Assembly (NCBI RefSeq): GCF_002078875.1
Contig: NC_034414.1
Coordinates: 12,280,355 to 12,344,354 of the forward strand
DNA length: 64,000 nt
Source: Numida meleagris
Lineage: Eukaryota > Chordata > Aves > Galliformes > Numididae
Direction: 5' to 3'
The notes under the pieces are model-generated. The model searched no databases, was not told where the DNA came from, and saw only the letters and a list, made by a program, of their open reading frames with translations. The stretch's first letter is position 1; the number at the start of each line of letters is the position of its first letter. Positions 36,491-47,515 of this stretch are shown here, one piece after another. Made by a program: the position numbers and the translations under genes.

Positions 36491-38875
36491 GGAACAGACC
36501 ACAGATAAATGAAACTTCAAAAGGTTAACATCCTAAGAAGCAGTTAATAACATACATAACATATTTACCTTAGCAGTTGAGCAGGCATGGTAGCTTTCCC
36601 TCCATGAAGCCATGAGCGCAATGTGCCAAGGAACTCGCTATAAACATCGAATCTCAGCCCTTCTGTGAAGAGCAACGTGATAGTGAGTGCACGGAAAGGA
36701 TCATGCACATACCACAATGAATGTTGTTAATACGACATTCCAGCGTGGCCCTGCTCTCGAATGCTTTATTGTCACGCACAGGTTGCAGTGTTCCAGGTGG
36801 TTATCAAAATAATAAAACTCCATCTTGCGTGCGTAACTTTTCTGCGTTTTTTCTAAAGAGATGAGCAACACGGATGGCTTACTTGGAAGGGACCTCACAT
36901 CCCACCCACCTCCAGTCCCATGCCGTGGGCAGGGCTGCCTCCCAGCAGATAAATCAGGCTGCCCAGGGCCCCATCCAGCCTGGCCTTGAGTGCCTCCAGG
37001 GTTGGGGCGCACACATTTGTCCTCTATCCCTCCTGGGCTACAAGCATACAGCAGAGCTCCAGCCCAGAGCATGTGCAAGAAGCAAAAGCTGTGCTGTACT
37101 GCATATGCAGATTTAGGGAACTAGCAGATCACAATGTTGTAGCTCCCTCAGTTCCACTGAGGCACCTCTGCTATGAAGAAAGGCTGAGGGAGTTGGGCTT
37201 GCTCAGTGTGGAGAGGAGACCTCACTGCAGCCTTCCAGTACTCGAAGGGAGCATACAAGCAGGAGGAGGACTGGCTTTTTACACAGTTTGATAGTGATAG
37301 GACAGGCAGGTATGGCTTTAAACTAAAAGAGGAGAAAATTAGGTCAGATGTTAAGAAGAAACTTTTTACTCAGAGGGCGGTGAGGCACTGGCACAGGTAG
37401 CCCAGAGAAGCTGCGGATTCCCCATTCGTGGAGGTATACAAGGCCAGGTTGGATGGGGCTCTGGGCAGCCTGAGCTGGTGAGGGGCTGCCCTGCCCATGG
37501 CAAGGGGGGTTGGAACTAGACAAAGATGCAAAATTATGCTTGTTCTCTTTTGTATTTGCCTCATCTTAATAGCTTTGAAAGCTTATTTTTCACCTATGTT
37601 CCCTATCCTAGGACTCTGCCTTAAAAATTACTTGTGTTCCAAGGATCTCTGCTAATGAGAGAGAACGTCAGTAGAGATAAACAAGGGTACTATATCAGTA
37701 CTACAGTTACCTGTCTAGAATAAAAAGCCAGAAGGATTTATAATAGAAGTAAAAAAGATTTTTTTTTTTTTTTTACTAAAGACACTGTAACTTACTGTAT
37801 CGTAGAAATTTGGATGAAGATCTTCAAAGGGAGAGCTGGTAGAAAAAGTTCCATTGGAAGAGTCTCCTGGATTCTGACAAAGCCATGCTTCTAGCAAATC
37901 TTAACAATCTGGGTGGTTTTCTTGTTTTTGTTCTTTTAGGGTGAATACTTTGATCAATCGCATGTGGCTCTACCAAATGTTTCGAAGTTCTTCCTGCACC
38001 AAGCTCTGGAAGAGAGAAAAGCCGCAGAGGCTTTGATGAAGTATCAGCAAGAAAGAGGAGGCCATTACTGTTCTAAAACCATCCAGGTATGTAGCAAACA
38101 ATGAGCTTTCAAGCACTTGCAGTGAGCAGTAGTTACTCTCATTTCTTGCATTATATTGTTGGTACTTCAGATCCCTGCATTCATTCCCCTAGATTTCCAG
38201 GTGTAATTTTCTAGGAGTTATAAAATGCTGAAATAATAAATGCTCGAAATTAGGAGTTTTAAATCCTAATGCGACTTCTTTAGAGGACCAGGTAAGCTGC
38301 AGGAAAACAGTGAATATGGTAAGAAGAGCTCTTCTTGTGAATAAATGTAATTCTGTCTTTGTTTCTAGAAACCAAACTGTGACTATGCCGTCGGTCTGAT
38401 GAAAGCTCTGGAACTAGCTATGGTACAGTGGAAAACTCTGACACGATACTTTGAAGAGCTTTATGCCCTAAGCATTGAAAATGCAGACCCTCATAGCGCA
38501 AGCACTATCAAGAAACAATTTATCGGGCCCAAAATCCGGAAGATCAAGATGATGGGAGATCTCCTGACCAATGCTCGCAGGCTTGATTGTTCCCAAGATG
38601 GCAGAAATAGTCTTGGGGATTACTTTATGGACCGGTTGCAGAAAGAGTTCAGAACAGGCATAGAGCCAGAGTCTAGTCAGCAGTGCAGCCCCTGTCCGCC
38701 TCTCCAGCAATGTGCAGGAGCTTCAGAGGGTCTGAAGCGACCACAGAAAGAATTTTCCCAGCACAGGAACAGCATAGGGCCAATATATGCAACCATACAC
38801 TGCACTGCCACGCTGCCACAGTGTAATAATGATGGGACAGGAGCAAAAATGAAACAGGGGAGGGAGGTACTTTAA
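36225..38875 (+). CDS. ferritoid: ferritin H-like, catalytically degenerate, with basic N-terminus (3 coding exons)
   Basis: Joined coding exons 36225-36407, 37940-38086 and 38369-38875 give 278 residues. Residues 32-204 follow ferritin H through all helices ([66 protein letters not shown]). Mapped to human ferritin H, ferroxidase ligands E27, Y34, H65, E107 and Q141 are L51, L58, A89, W131 and K165; only E62 (E86) remains. Channel residues D131 and E134 are S155 and K158. Residues 10-16 (RSKRPRV) fit a K-[KR]-X-[KR] nuclear signal. About 74 residues follow the ferritin fold. These features match avian ferritoid, described as a ferritin-binding nuclear transporter of corneal epithelium. The ATG at 36225 has a second in-frame ATG at 36240. 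Identity is strong by family, inferred by name. Confidence 0.85.
36880..37015 (-). mobile_element. CR1 fragment, antisense, in ferritoid intron 1
   Basis: CTTGGAAGGGACCTCACATC, GTGGGCAGGGCTGCCTCCCA and GGCTGCCCAGGGCCCCATCC, then AGCCTGGCCTTGAGTGCCTC, matches the antisense CR1 3' region. Confidence 0.85.
37150..37520 (+). mobile_element. CR1 3' region, sense, in ferritoid intron 1
   Basis: CTCTGCTATGAAGAAAGGCT, GAGGGAGTTGGGCTTGCTCA, TTAAGAAGAAACTTTTTACT and AGGCCAGGTTGGATGGGGCT are CR1 ORF2 end and 3'UTR text. The final tail microsatellite is lost. Confidence 0.88.
37940..38086 (+). CDS. ferritoid coding exon 2
   Basis: 147 bp, 49 codons, phase 0 at both ends (TTTTAG|GGTGAA and ATCCAG|GTATGT). 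It encodes the end of helix A, the A-B turn and helix B, including EERKAAE. The length and both boundaries equal exon 2 of vertebrate ferritin H as I recall it. Confidence 0.9.
38369..38875 (+). CDS. ferritoid coding exon 3 (terminal)
   Basis: Acceptor TTTCTAG|AAACCA, then 168 codons and TAA at 38873-38875. It encodes helices C, D and E and the C-terminal extension. In ferritin H the corresponding region is split by an intron after DPH; here DPH is followed directly by SAST with no intron. The tail (about residues 205-278) is Ser/Gln/Cys-rich and has no ferritin counterpart. Confidence 0.88.
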   Translation, partial: KPNCDYAVGLMKALELAMVQWKTLTRYFEELYALSIENADPHSASTIKKQFIGPKIRKIKMMGDLLTNARRLDCSQDGRNSLGDYFMDRLQKEFRTGIEPESSQQCSPCPPLQQCAGASEGLKRPQKEFSQHRNSIGPIYATIHCTATLPQCNNDGTGAKMKQGREVL

Positions 38876-39260
38876 TGCTGTGGCTCTTATCACTGTGGTC
38901 CAGCTCTGAAGGCAGACCTGTACAGAGGAGGGTGGCTTGGAGACTAGAACTCGGGAGATGTGATGCTTTATCACTTCCCCTTTTTACACCCTGTCCCTCA
39001 TCCTCATTTGAGCCACAGCTCAAAATCCAGCCCATTCCATTGTCTTGTTTAAATGACAGCAAGGTTGCTAGTTGCTGAAGTTGTCAGCATTCATTACATT
39101 TTTATCTATGCAATTCTTCCTAGGAACTAAAAGCTTCTAGGCTTCTTCTGTCTTAAGCGATTGTTAGGGTTAGCTAATGCAAATTATTTTTAACAGTATA
39201 TACAACTTTTATCAAAAACCAAAAAACTTTAATAAAAAAGAAATGTCTGTATAGGAGAAA
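38876..39260 (+). other. ferritoid 3' UTR to likely poly(A) site
   Basis: AATAAA at 39231-39236 is the first canonical signal after the stop; a second lies at 39832-39837. Transcript end not proven. Confidence 0.55.
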
Positions 39261-39544
39261 ACCCAAAGATGTAGTTTTATATTATCAGATATTTTATATT
39301 AGATATTTTATATTAGTATACTAACACACAATATAATGAACTTTTAAAAAGACTTGCTTTAAAACCAGGTTTTCATTGCTTATTTCTATCATAGTAGCAG
39401 TTAAAATAAGTAGTCCAATTAATTTTCTTACAATGCACCTGTTTCTATAGTTGCATACTCCTCCAAGATGAAGGATGCAAACATTTCCTCAATGGTAGGA
39501 ATAAGACCAATGCTCTTAGGCACATGGTTTAACTCTTACATTGT

Positions 39545-39617
39545 CCTGTGTGGAGTCAGGAGTTGGACTCTATAATTCTCATGGGTCTTTACCATCTGTG
39601 GATATTCTCTGATTCTA
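39545..39617 (+). mobile_element. CR1-type 3' tail, sense, short
   Basis: GGAGTCAGGAGTTGGACTCT followed by ATAATTCTCATGGGTCTTTA and the terminal ATTCTCTGATTCT is the very end of a CR1 copy. Confidence 0.7.
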
Positions 39618-42600
39618 AATTCCTTCCATTCACCTCCTGCAGGAGTGCCTCTCTTTCTATATACTGGCTATCAAAGTCACCTAGGAAGAACAGCTGGCTA
39701 GATCAGCTGCCTGAAGCTAGGTTGTGAATTGGTTTTATTATGTACCACACTTCTATGCAATTGGGGTTTGCTTCCTTGAAAGATTCTTACTTTTATGTAA
39801 TATTGCAATCAATGTTCCTATAATGTTTGAAAATAAATTCAATTCCTTATTAAAAAATGGCACTTTGCATCTACATTGTATTCCTCATTTTATATTATGA
39901 GCATGACAGTACTTTCCAAGAGATTGTGTATACATACACAAAATGACACCAGTACTTAACTGTGATTGAGAAAGTTGCACAGATGAATTCAAAGATGAAA
40001 GCAATAGATCACAGAGTGAGAATAAATGCCAGAAGACCGCATTAGGTAAGAAAAAAGCACTTTCAGTAAATGCTTTGACTCCCTTACACAGCTGCAGTTA
40101 AGTCCCCATTTCTGTAAAGCTGTATAGACCACTTAATTTCTGTTAGTGTTGCAACACAAGATAGATGATTACAGTGCTGATGCTTTCCCCATCTTTCTAG
40201 TACAATGACTCGACTTTTTTTTTTTTTTCTTTTTGTTGGGGGGAAATCATTTTAAAACATCTCCAGTATTCTCCAGTAAAAATACTGCACTGTGCCACAA
40301 GAACAGTTTGAAATGCTTTTAGCAACATGCTGGATTTGTCTGTTTGGGGTGGCTGCTCTCAAATACAGCAGCAGTTTAACAGATATTTCCATCTGGGCTG
40401 GATTCCAACACCCACCCTCACGCTGAGCATACCTTATTCAACAATTAGTTCCACTGACTGCAACTCAACATGAATAAGAGCAATGGAATCCATCCTTCTC
40501 AGTATTAATACATAGCTCACTAAATATGAATGGAGCAAAACTGTTGAATTATAAACTAGTGTCATATTGCTAATAGAGGCCATGTTTGATCTACAGCAGT
40601 CTTCTCCATTAAGAGTTGTTAACCTACAATACAGGCACCGGTTTCTAGCACTGAAGACCTTAAATGAACTGCAACACAACAAGGAGCCCAACATTTAAAC
40701 TTTTCAATGCAAGACTTACTTGCTGCTTCTTTTTCCCTGAAACACTGTCGTGTGAGCTTCTCAGAGAATCTTCTCATCTTTATCTTTGTAGCTAAACATG
40801 CCAGTACTTTCTCAGATTTCAGGCCTTTCTCTCTCTCCCAAAATACCTTCTGGATTTTCTGCCTGAAAAGACAATTCTATTAATTTTAGGTAATCTCACA
40901 GTCAACTGTTTTCCCAGTCTGTCCTCTGAAAAAGAAAAAAAAAGTTACCATAGATAACCGAAGCTTTTCTTGTCCACGTGATGCTTGTGCAGTGAGGCAT
41001 GTGTGCCTGTGATCTCTTTGTCAGCAGTACCTGTCTGTTGTGCACAGGATGATCCTCTGCATGCTTTGCAGCGCAGGAAGTACAACCTGCCACTCTCTTC
41101 TCAGCTTCATTTCAACCATGACCTAAGAAAAGGAGATGAAGGATCAGTAGGGAACAGGTATAGAGCCAACAGCATTTAAAGCGACTGTACAGATTCTCTT
41201 CCTCTGCTGAATGCTCAGTCATACATGCACTCTGTATCTGTTCTTGCAAAGCAATGCCCAAATCATCCAGAAAAGCCACAGAAGCATCACTACTCTAAAT
41301 ATAGCATTCAAACTAGAAACTCTGGAGAGACCTATTCTTTACTTAAAATTATGAGTTACAGCAACAGAGGCTTCCAAACAGGAATCAAAAATGGCGTATT
41401 TCTAAATGCTACCATAAGAAATTCCTGTGGTTGTAGGGAAACAGAGCTTGTTGCTGTCTGCTCTCAGAGTGAGGAATTCACTTCAAGTCTTTCGGTGGAG
41501 ATCGTGTCATATCCTTCCTCATTTCCCCTCTGGCCGCAGAACACTGAGAAGAGCATCTCGGAATTTTGTTCTTCACGAAGACTTGTTTCTGGCCCACAAC
41601 ATCTTTCTGGACAAACCCATCCTTGGGCAAAATACTAGAAAGATAATTTGAGTTTTGGTGCCAGCAGCAACAACAGAATACGTCCTTGCAGAATCGTAGG
41701 GGCCGGAAGGGACCTCTGGAGATGATCTAATCTAATCCCCTGCTAAAGCAGGTTGAAACTGCTCAAGGGCAGCTTCACTGCAAGACAATTCTGAGCAGAA
41801 TTCACCAGCTGGCCATGGCTTTCTCTTGAGTTTTCCACTTAGGTGAGCTCATGCACTTATGAGCATTCACAGGCAATTACTGGCAGTCTCTCTATATTGC
41901 CTGTCCAAGTCTCACCATCTGTTACCACTCTGCCCAAATTAACCACTACGTGTGCCAGTCCTCAAATGCCTTTTCCTGGGGTCAGATATAACCTAGATGC
42001 ATGCTCACAGTGGCAGATTATGCTGTAGCTTTAGGTAAATAGTAGGAAAATTACCATTTCACAATTGAAACCAATGATCTGAGGAGAGTTTACGTGTTTT
42101 CAGTGGGTCAACAAGGCCCGCACCAAGCCTTGACAGCCAATGCGCAGCTGTTATACCATACAACTATTTCTTATTTGTACTTATTTTGTCTTATTGTATA
42201 CAAAGCACTGTTTTGAATACAAATTATTTTTATTTTAGCTGTCCTGTAAAGATCAATCTGAACAATCTGTTCTCTCTTTCCACATCAAAGAGCCTCTACA
42301 ATAACAGTGGAGTGTTTCTACGAGCTTGCCTCAGAACAGCTGGGAGATACACTTCTGCACGCGTAGAGCTGATCAATAGCTGCTCTCCTTGGGGCAGATC
42401 ATTTTTCAGCACTAGGTACAGTGAAAGAACAAACTTGTACAGAGTCCAAAACATCTACTTTAAAAAAAAAAAAAAAAAAGATCTTTGGGGTCATGACAGA
42501 ATGTGACTAACAGTTCTTATCTTTGCCTGCACTTAAAAACATGTAAGTAAGTAGAAAATGAGGGCTGCAGATTGGGAATTTTTGCAAAAATTGAGTGATA

Positions 42601-43189
42601 GAACAGCAGAAGAACCCACCATGGTGATGGCCCGTCTGAGCTGCCACAGGCACGGGGACCGCGGACTCAACCGCCAACTGATGTTCTGTCACCTTCTGAG
42701 ATGCTCTCAGCTTTGCCTTTGATTTTAAATGAGCCAGAATGCCACCAGCACTTATAACTGCAGAATGGAGATTAATTTTAGCCTATGGTAAATTAAAAAT
42801 ATCTGTAACTACCTTAATGATGAAGTTACTGAAATCACACAGCCGAACTGCTACAGTACTTTTGTACTGGAGGAAGAACTGAACTTCCCAGCCTAAGTGA
42901 TATTCCAAAACCCAGGCTCAGGAAGCCTTGAGAGACATTAACAAAGCCATCCTGCTCTTCCATGTCCTCAACTCTGCCACTGCTGGCTGCCCAAAGTAAC
43001 AAACCCTTCTTGCACAAACAATTGGACTGCAGTGCGGTTACACCTGCAGCACAATGCTGCTCGTGAGATGATGTCCATCTCTTCAAAAGCTCTGGAATTA
43101 AGCTAAGGTGAGGCTCAAGTTCAAAGAAGAACCTGAAACGCAGTATACACGTGAGCCGACGTGCAAAGAGTCACCTACTGAAACTGCGC
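39618..43189. other. intergenic between ferritoid and MYOD1
   Basis: No coding exon supported. Contains an A18 run at 42462-42479, a T run near 40216-40229 and one CR1 piece at about 41690-41790. This interval is where the proximal regulatory DNA of MYOD1 should lie, but I cannot name an enhancer from the sequence alone. Confidence 0.55.
41690..41790 (-). mobile_element. CR1 3' end, antisense
   Basis: AGAATCGTAGGGGCCGGAAG followed by GGACCTCTGGAGATGATCTA and TCCCCTGCTAAAGCAGGTTG is the reverse complement of a CR1 terminus. Confidence 0.82.
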
Positions 43190-44800
43190 GTAACTCAGGT
43201 GCGTCACTGCAGAGCCACGGCCGCGCGGCTCTGCTGAGGAACCACGCGCTTCCCGCCCGTCGCTGCGCCCGCAGCACGCTCGCGCTGGCTGCCTGGCCAG
43301 GCCTCGCCCTCCCGCTCAGCCCCGTGCTTCAGGCCAAGCTCCGGCAGCCGTGCCCGAGCCCCGCCCGACACCTCGCAGCTGCGGGGCACGACCCGCCGCT
43401 CCCAGCACCCGGCCCCAGCCGCGCACCCCCGTCCTGCGGGCGTTTTGCTCGGGTTCTGACAGAACAGCTCCCGGGCAGCCGCACGCCCGGCTTTCGCGTC
43501 ATGCGCCCGTCTGCCGACAGAAGGCACGCAGCAGCAGTCCCGGCGCATCGCTCCGGGCCGAAGGACGCAGCGGGACGACGCCCCGCGAGCCGCCCGACGG
43601 ACCCGGAGCTCCTTCCCGCAGCTCCGACGGGGCGGATCGCTCCCGTTTCCCTCCGCTTCCCCGAGCTCCGCCGACGGCCGCGGGCCGCTACCCCCCCCTG
43701 CAGGCGGCCGCGCCGCGCCGCAGCCCCGACCCCGCCGCTGCCCTCGCCCCGCCGCCCCGGCTCCTCGCGCTGCCCCCGCTCCCGGCTCCGTCGCGGACGT
43801 CCCCGCGGTTACCGTGCCGGCCGCGGCCGTCCCGCCGGGCGAGGCGTGGGGCTCCGGCACCTGCGGGCGGCTCGGCCCTCCGCGCGCCGCCGCGCGCAGC
43901 TCTCCCCTCCCCCCGCAGGGGGCCGAAGCTCCGGGGGCTCCGTCGGCCGCGGCCCCCTCCCCGCCCCGCCGCGCCCCGCCCCGGCCCGCCGGGGGCTCCG
44001 GCATAAATACGGCCCCGAGCGGCGCTCCCGGGGCGGCGCGGCTGGGGAGGGGTCGGAGGTGGTGGCAGCAGCCCGCGCCGGTGGCCTCGCCTGGGACAGG
44101 GTGCGAGGGCCCCGCTCCGTGCCCGCCTCGCACAGCCGCCCTCGAGACCCCCGTGTCCCCCGACCGCCGTCTCGCCCTGCTCTGCGCTCCCAACCGCCCC
44201 CATGGACTTACTGGGCCCCATGGAGATGACGGAGGGCTCCCTCTGCTCCTTCGCGGCCGCCGACGATTTCTACGATGACCCGTGCTTCAACACGTCGGAC
44301 ATGCACTTCTTCGAGGACCTGGACCCCCGGCTGGTGCACGTGGGCGGGCTGCTGAAGCCCGAGGAGCACCCGCACCATCACGGGCACCACCACGGGCACC
44401 CGCACGAGGAGGAGCACGTGCGGGCGCCCAGTGGGCACCACCAGGCCGGCCGCTGCCTGCTGTGGGCGTGCAAGGCCTGCAAGAGGAAGACCACCAATGC
44501 CGACCGCCGCAAAGCCGCCACCATGAGGGAGCGGCGGCGGCTCAGCAAGGTCAACGAGGCCTTCGAGACCCTCAAGCGCTGCACCTCCACCAACCCCAAC
44601 CAGCGCCTGCCCAAGGTGGAGATCCTGCGCAACGCCATCCGCTACATCGAGAGCCTGCAGGCCCTGCTGCGCGAGCAGGAGGACGCGTACTACCCGGTGC
44701 TGGAGCACTACAGCGGGGAGTCAGATGCCTCCAGCCCTCGCTCCAACTGCTCCGACGGCATGGTGAGTGCCCCGGGCAGGAGATGAAGTCCTTCCTCCTT
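43190..44800 (+). promoter_or_regulatory. MYOD1: MYOD1 CpG island and core promoter
   Basis: Very high GC and CpG from about 43200 through exon 1. A TATA-like ATAAATA lies at 44003-44009, about 195 bp upstream of the start codon, which puts transcription start near 44030-44040. Upstream are several GC boxes and an E-box CAGCTG at 43376-43381. The 300-370 codon frames on both strands here arise from base composition. Confidence 0.75.
44202..44762 (+). CDS. MYOD1: MYOD1 exon 1 coding part
   Basis: 187 codons ending phase 0 at GACGGCATG|GTGAGT. Start ATG in CCCCCATGG context; a second in-frame ATG six codons later would remove part of the activation region. Confidence 0.97.
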
Positions 44801-46858
44801 GAAGTCCAGCAGCAGAGGGAGGCAGGGGCCCCACACGCCAGGTCTCTGGGAAGAGAGGGGCAATCTGTTAGATTCCTGGGAGGAAGGTTAGGCAGTCCCT
44901 GTGTGCAGGGGAGCTCTCTGGGAGGGTGCCTGGGAGCACACGGCCCCTGGGCACCTCTGATTCCATGCTCTGATATGTCAGTCCCTCGAAGGACAGCAGT
45001 GAGGCAGGTCCCCTTGGGTGTGGGAATTACAGGGGAAAACGTACAGGGCAACCGATCAAGTCTAGGGCTTGTTTCCTGTCATTCATCGTGATAACAGGAG
45101 GATGGCCCAAGTAGTGGGAGTTGTTTTCCTTGACCCTTATGAAGAAGGCCAGCTCTCCTCTCACTTGACCTCTCTGCAGACGTTTACCGGCAGTAGAAAA
45201 AAGAGCCCAGGCTTAGAGCCTTGGGTTATGGGGAGGGGACAAGGGTGGCTGCAGGAATGCTGCCGAGGAATGGGACCACAAGGGCACTTCCTGGGATTTT
45301 TTTCTGTTTTCTGATGGGGATAATCATCACTGAGCTGAGTACCTGGGACTGTGAAATAGTTGGCAGATAGGAGTTACACAAATGGCCCCTCCTCAACATA
45401 CAGCCTTTTCATTGTAGATTCAAGTATTGGAAACAAATATATTGGTCAAGGTTTGGGGGTTTTTCTTTACAAAATCAGAGTAGGAAGGGAAACTAAAGGA
45501 AATCCAAAGGTTAGCTGCTTTCTCAGAGGAACTCATGTTTGGAAAAGTCTTCCAAAGTTAGATCAAAAGAATTCCTTCCTTTCTTGGGCTGCCTTTTCTA
45601 AACTGACCCTAGGCGTAGGGCAGTAGTGATGAGAATGCTGGAAAACCTCATCTCTGGTAAAACCACAGTCATGGCGATGGTGGTAATTTCCCTTTGGAAT
45701 GGCTGTGCCACATAAATATTCTGGTGTAAATCCATCCCTTTTTTTGGCAAGTGAATTCTGTCTGCTTCATTCAACGACACAAACTTGACAGTATTTCAGC
45801 GGGGAGCGATGGCACAGATTAGCAACTGTAATACAAAATCCGATGGTTCCTGGGACCTGCGGAAAAGGCAGTCCCCCAACCTCACTCAGATTATTCTCCT
45901 TTCCAGATGGAGTACAGCGGGCCGCCTTGCAGCTCTCGCAGGAGAAACAGCTATGACAGCAGCTACTACACGGAATCACCAAATGGTGAGTATTTGCTGT
46001 TGAGAATATGACTGTGTGAAGCACGGAGATAGGGGCAGCCAGTGCAGTAGCCTCCGCGTGGCCTCCTCCATCCCCAGTCACTTAGCCAGGCTGGAGAAGG
46101 AGCCTGCCTGTCCAGCCAGTGAGCTGCTGATGCTGGCAGAAGCACTGGATTTCATGTAAATGTATTTGCAAGTAAAGGGGATATGCTATTGCTGCATTTC
46201 CTGTTTTGCAAATATAGCATCTAGGTATATATCCCTCTCTGTAACTGATTTTTAGTCTTAACCCCATTTTGCGTGAAGCCTGTTCTAACCAGGTATCACT
46301 GATCCAAACTGGAGAGATGGCTGATGGAATTCCAGTCTTCCATTCCCTTTCTAAGGAGTGAAGTGAAGCCCTGGATCCACCCTCCCCGAATAGCAGCGTG
46401 TTTCACTTGAGTCTCTCCTCTGTTCCACAAATTACAATCCCCTTCCTGATAACTGGCATCCTTCACTAATATTCATTTCCTCTGACACTTTGCATGCTGT
46501 CAGATGCGTACTTCAGCTGCTTGCTGGGGTTTCATAAAAGAACTACATCCTACCGCTATCAAGTACTCATGGGATAAATTGATTACATTTGTCTTTGTTT
46601 TTAGATCCAAAGCATGGGAAGAGTTCTGTTGTTTCCAGCCTCGACTGCCTCTCAAGCATTGTGGAGAGGATTTCCACAGACAACTCCACATGTCCCATAC
46701 TGCCTCCAGCTGAAGCTGTTGCTGAAGGGAGTCCCTGTTCCCCCCAGGAAGGAGCAAGCCTGAATGACAGCGGAGCCCAGATTCCTTCCCCCACCAACTG
46801 CACCCCGCTTCCTCAGGACAGCAGCAGCAGCAGCAATCCTATCTACCAAGTGCTATAA
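44202..46858 (+). CDS. MYOD1: MYOD1, myogenic bHLH transcription factor (3 exons)
   Basis: Joined exons 44202-44762, 45907-45985 and 46605-46858 encode 297 residues. This nuclear factor heterodimerises with E proteins, binds CANNTG E-boxes and commits cells to skeletal muscle. Visible parts are an acidic N-terminal activation region (1-53), a His-rich stretch (56-72), the Cys/His region with the [12 protein letters not shown]bx-contact motif (85-96), the basic region with the myogenic Ala106-Thr107 pair in [10 protein letters not shown], helix-loop-helix to about 160, and a C-terminal helix III ([13 protein letters not shown], about 224-236) used in chromatin remodelling. Length and exon pattern are normal for avian MyoD. 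KCNC1 follows 17 kb downstream in the same direction, as in other amniotes. Confidence 0.98.
45907..45985 (+). CDS. MYOD1: MYOD1 exon 2
   Basis: 79 bp between CCTTTCCAG and GTGAGT; encodes [20 protein letters not shown] and the following YTESPN, ending after the first base of codon 214. Confidence 0.96.
46605..46858 (+). CDS. MYOD1: MYOD1 exon 3 coding part
   Basis: Acceptor GTTTTTAG, then [10 protein letters not shown] through the Ser tract and the C-terminal NPIYQVL, TAA at 46856-46858. NPIYQVL is the conserved MyoD C-terminus. Confidence 0.97.
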
Positions 46859-47515
46859 AGGCAGGCCCAGCCGGACTGCACCAAGAACAAATGGCTCCGT
46901 TCAGCCAAGCTCCAAGACCTGCCTTCTAAGACGGAAAGGACTTCAAGACTTGTTCCAGTTTTAAAATATCATTCAAAATTCCTTATATAACTTTTGAAAC
47001 CTGTATTACTACAAAATACACTTAGTTATTTATTGGTCGTTAAACTAAAGTTATTTAATATGTCCAGAGATAAAAGTGTATACAGGGAAATGGCCAATGT
47101 TTAATTTGGGCTTTGGAGAATAGGAACCTAGCTCTTGAATATGGAGGAGAACAGAAATCTACAACAGCAGTGGTGTGACAGATCCTTCTTCTTATTACCC
47201 CTGTTCTGGCCAAAATAAGGTTGTGGACCATTTTTTGTAAAACTTTTTGTATACTTGTAAATAAGAGTTGCTTTGCAAAAAAAAAACAAAAAACAAAAGA
47301 AAGAAAGAAAGAAAAAAAAGAAAAGAAAGAAGAAAAAGAAAAAAATGAAACAAAAGCTAAAATTAAGAACAAAACAAAAATAGGAAAAATTAAAAATATA
47401 TATATTTAATGTTGCTTGGTTTGTTGTGCCAAACTTTAACTTTATATATTTATACGATGTGATTGCCAAGAATGTTTTCAACAGTATTCTAAATAAAGAC
47501 CCTTATTTATAAAAT
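46859..47515 (+). other. MYOD1: MYOD1 3' UTR with A/GAAA-rich tract and poly(A) signal
   Basis: AATAAA at 47492-47497 marks the probable transcript end. Bases 47277-47400 are an A-rich purine stretch of AAAC, AAAG and GAAA units inside the UTR. Adjacent AU-rich strings (TTATTTATTGG near 47025, TATATATTTATACG near 47440) could serve mRNA turnover. Confidence 0.85.

Larger units (their letters stand above)
36408..37939 (+). other. ferritoid intron 1 (1,532 bp) with two opposed CR1 fragments
   Basis: Bounded by GTAAGG and a TTGTTCTTTTAG acceptor. It holds an antisense CR1 at about 36880-37015 and a sense CR1 at about 37150-37520, plus a T16 run at about 37759-37774. Confidence 0.85.

Noticed and set aside
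43108..44229. 373-codon plus-strand and 329-codon minus-strand open frames
   Set aside because: Both lie in the MYOD1 CpG island and are Arg/Pro/Ala-rich, as expected when stop codons are depleted by GC content. Neither has domain or splice support, and they overlap the promoter.
44282..45091. 269-codon frame overlapping MYOD1 exon 1
   Set aside because: Out-of-frame shadow of MYOD1 running into intron 1.
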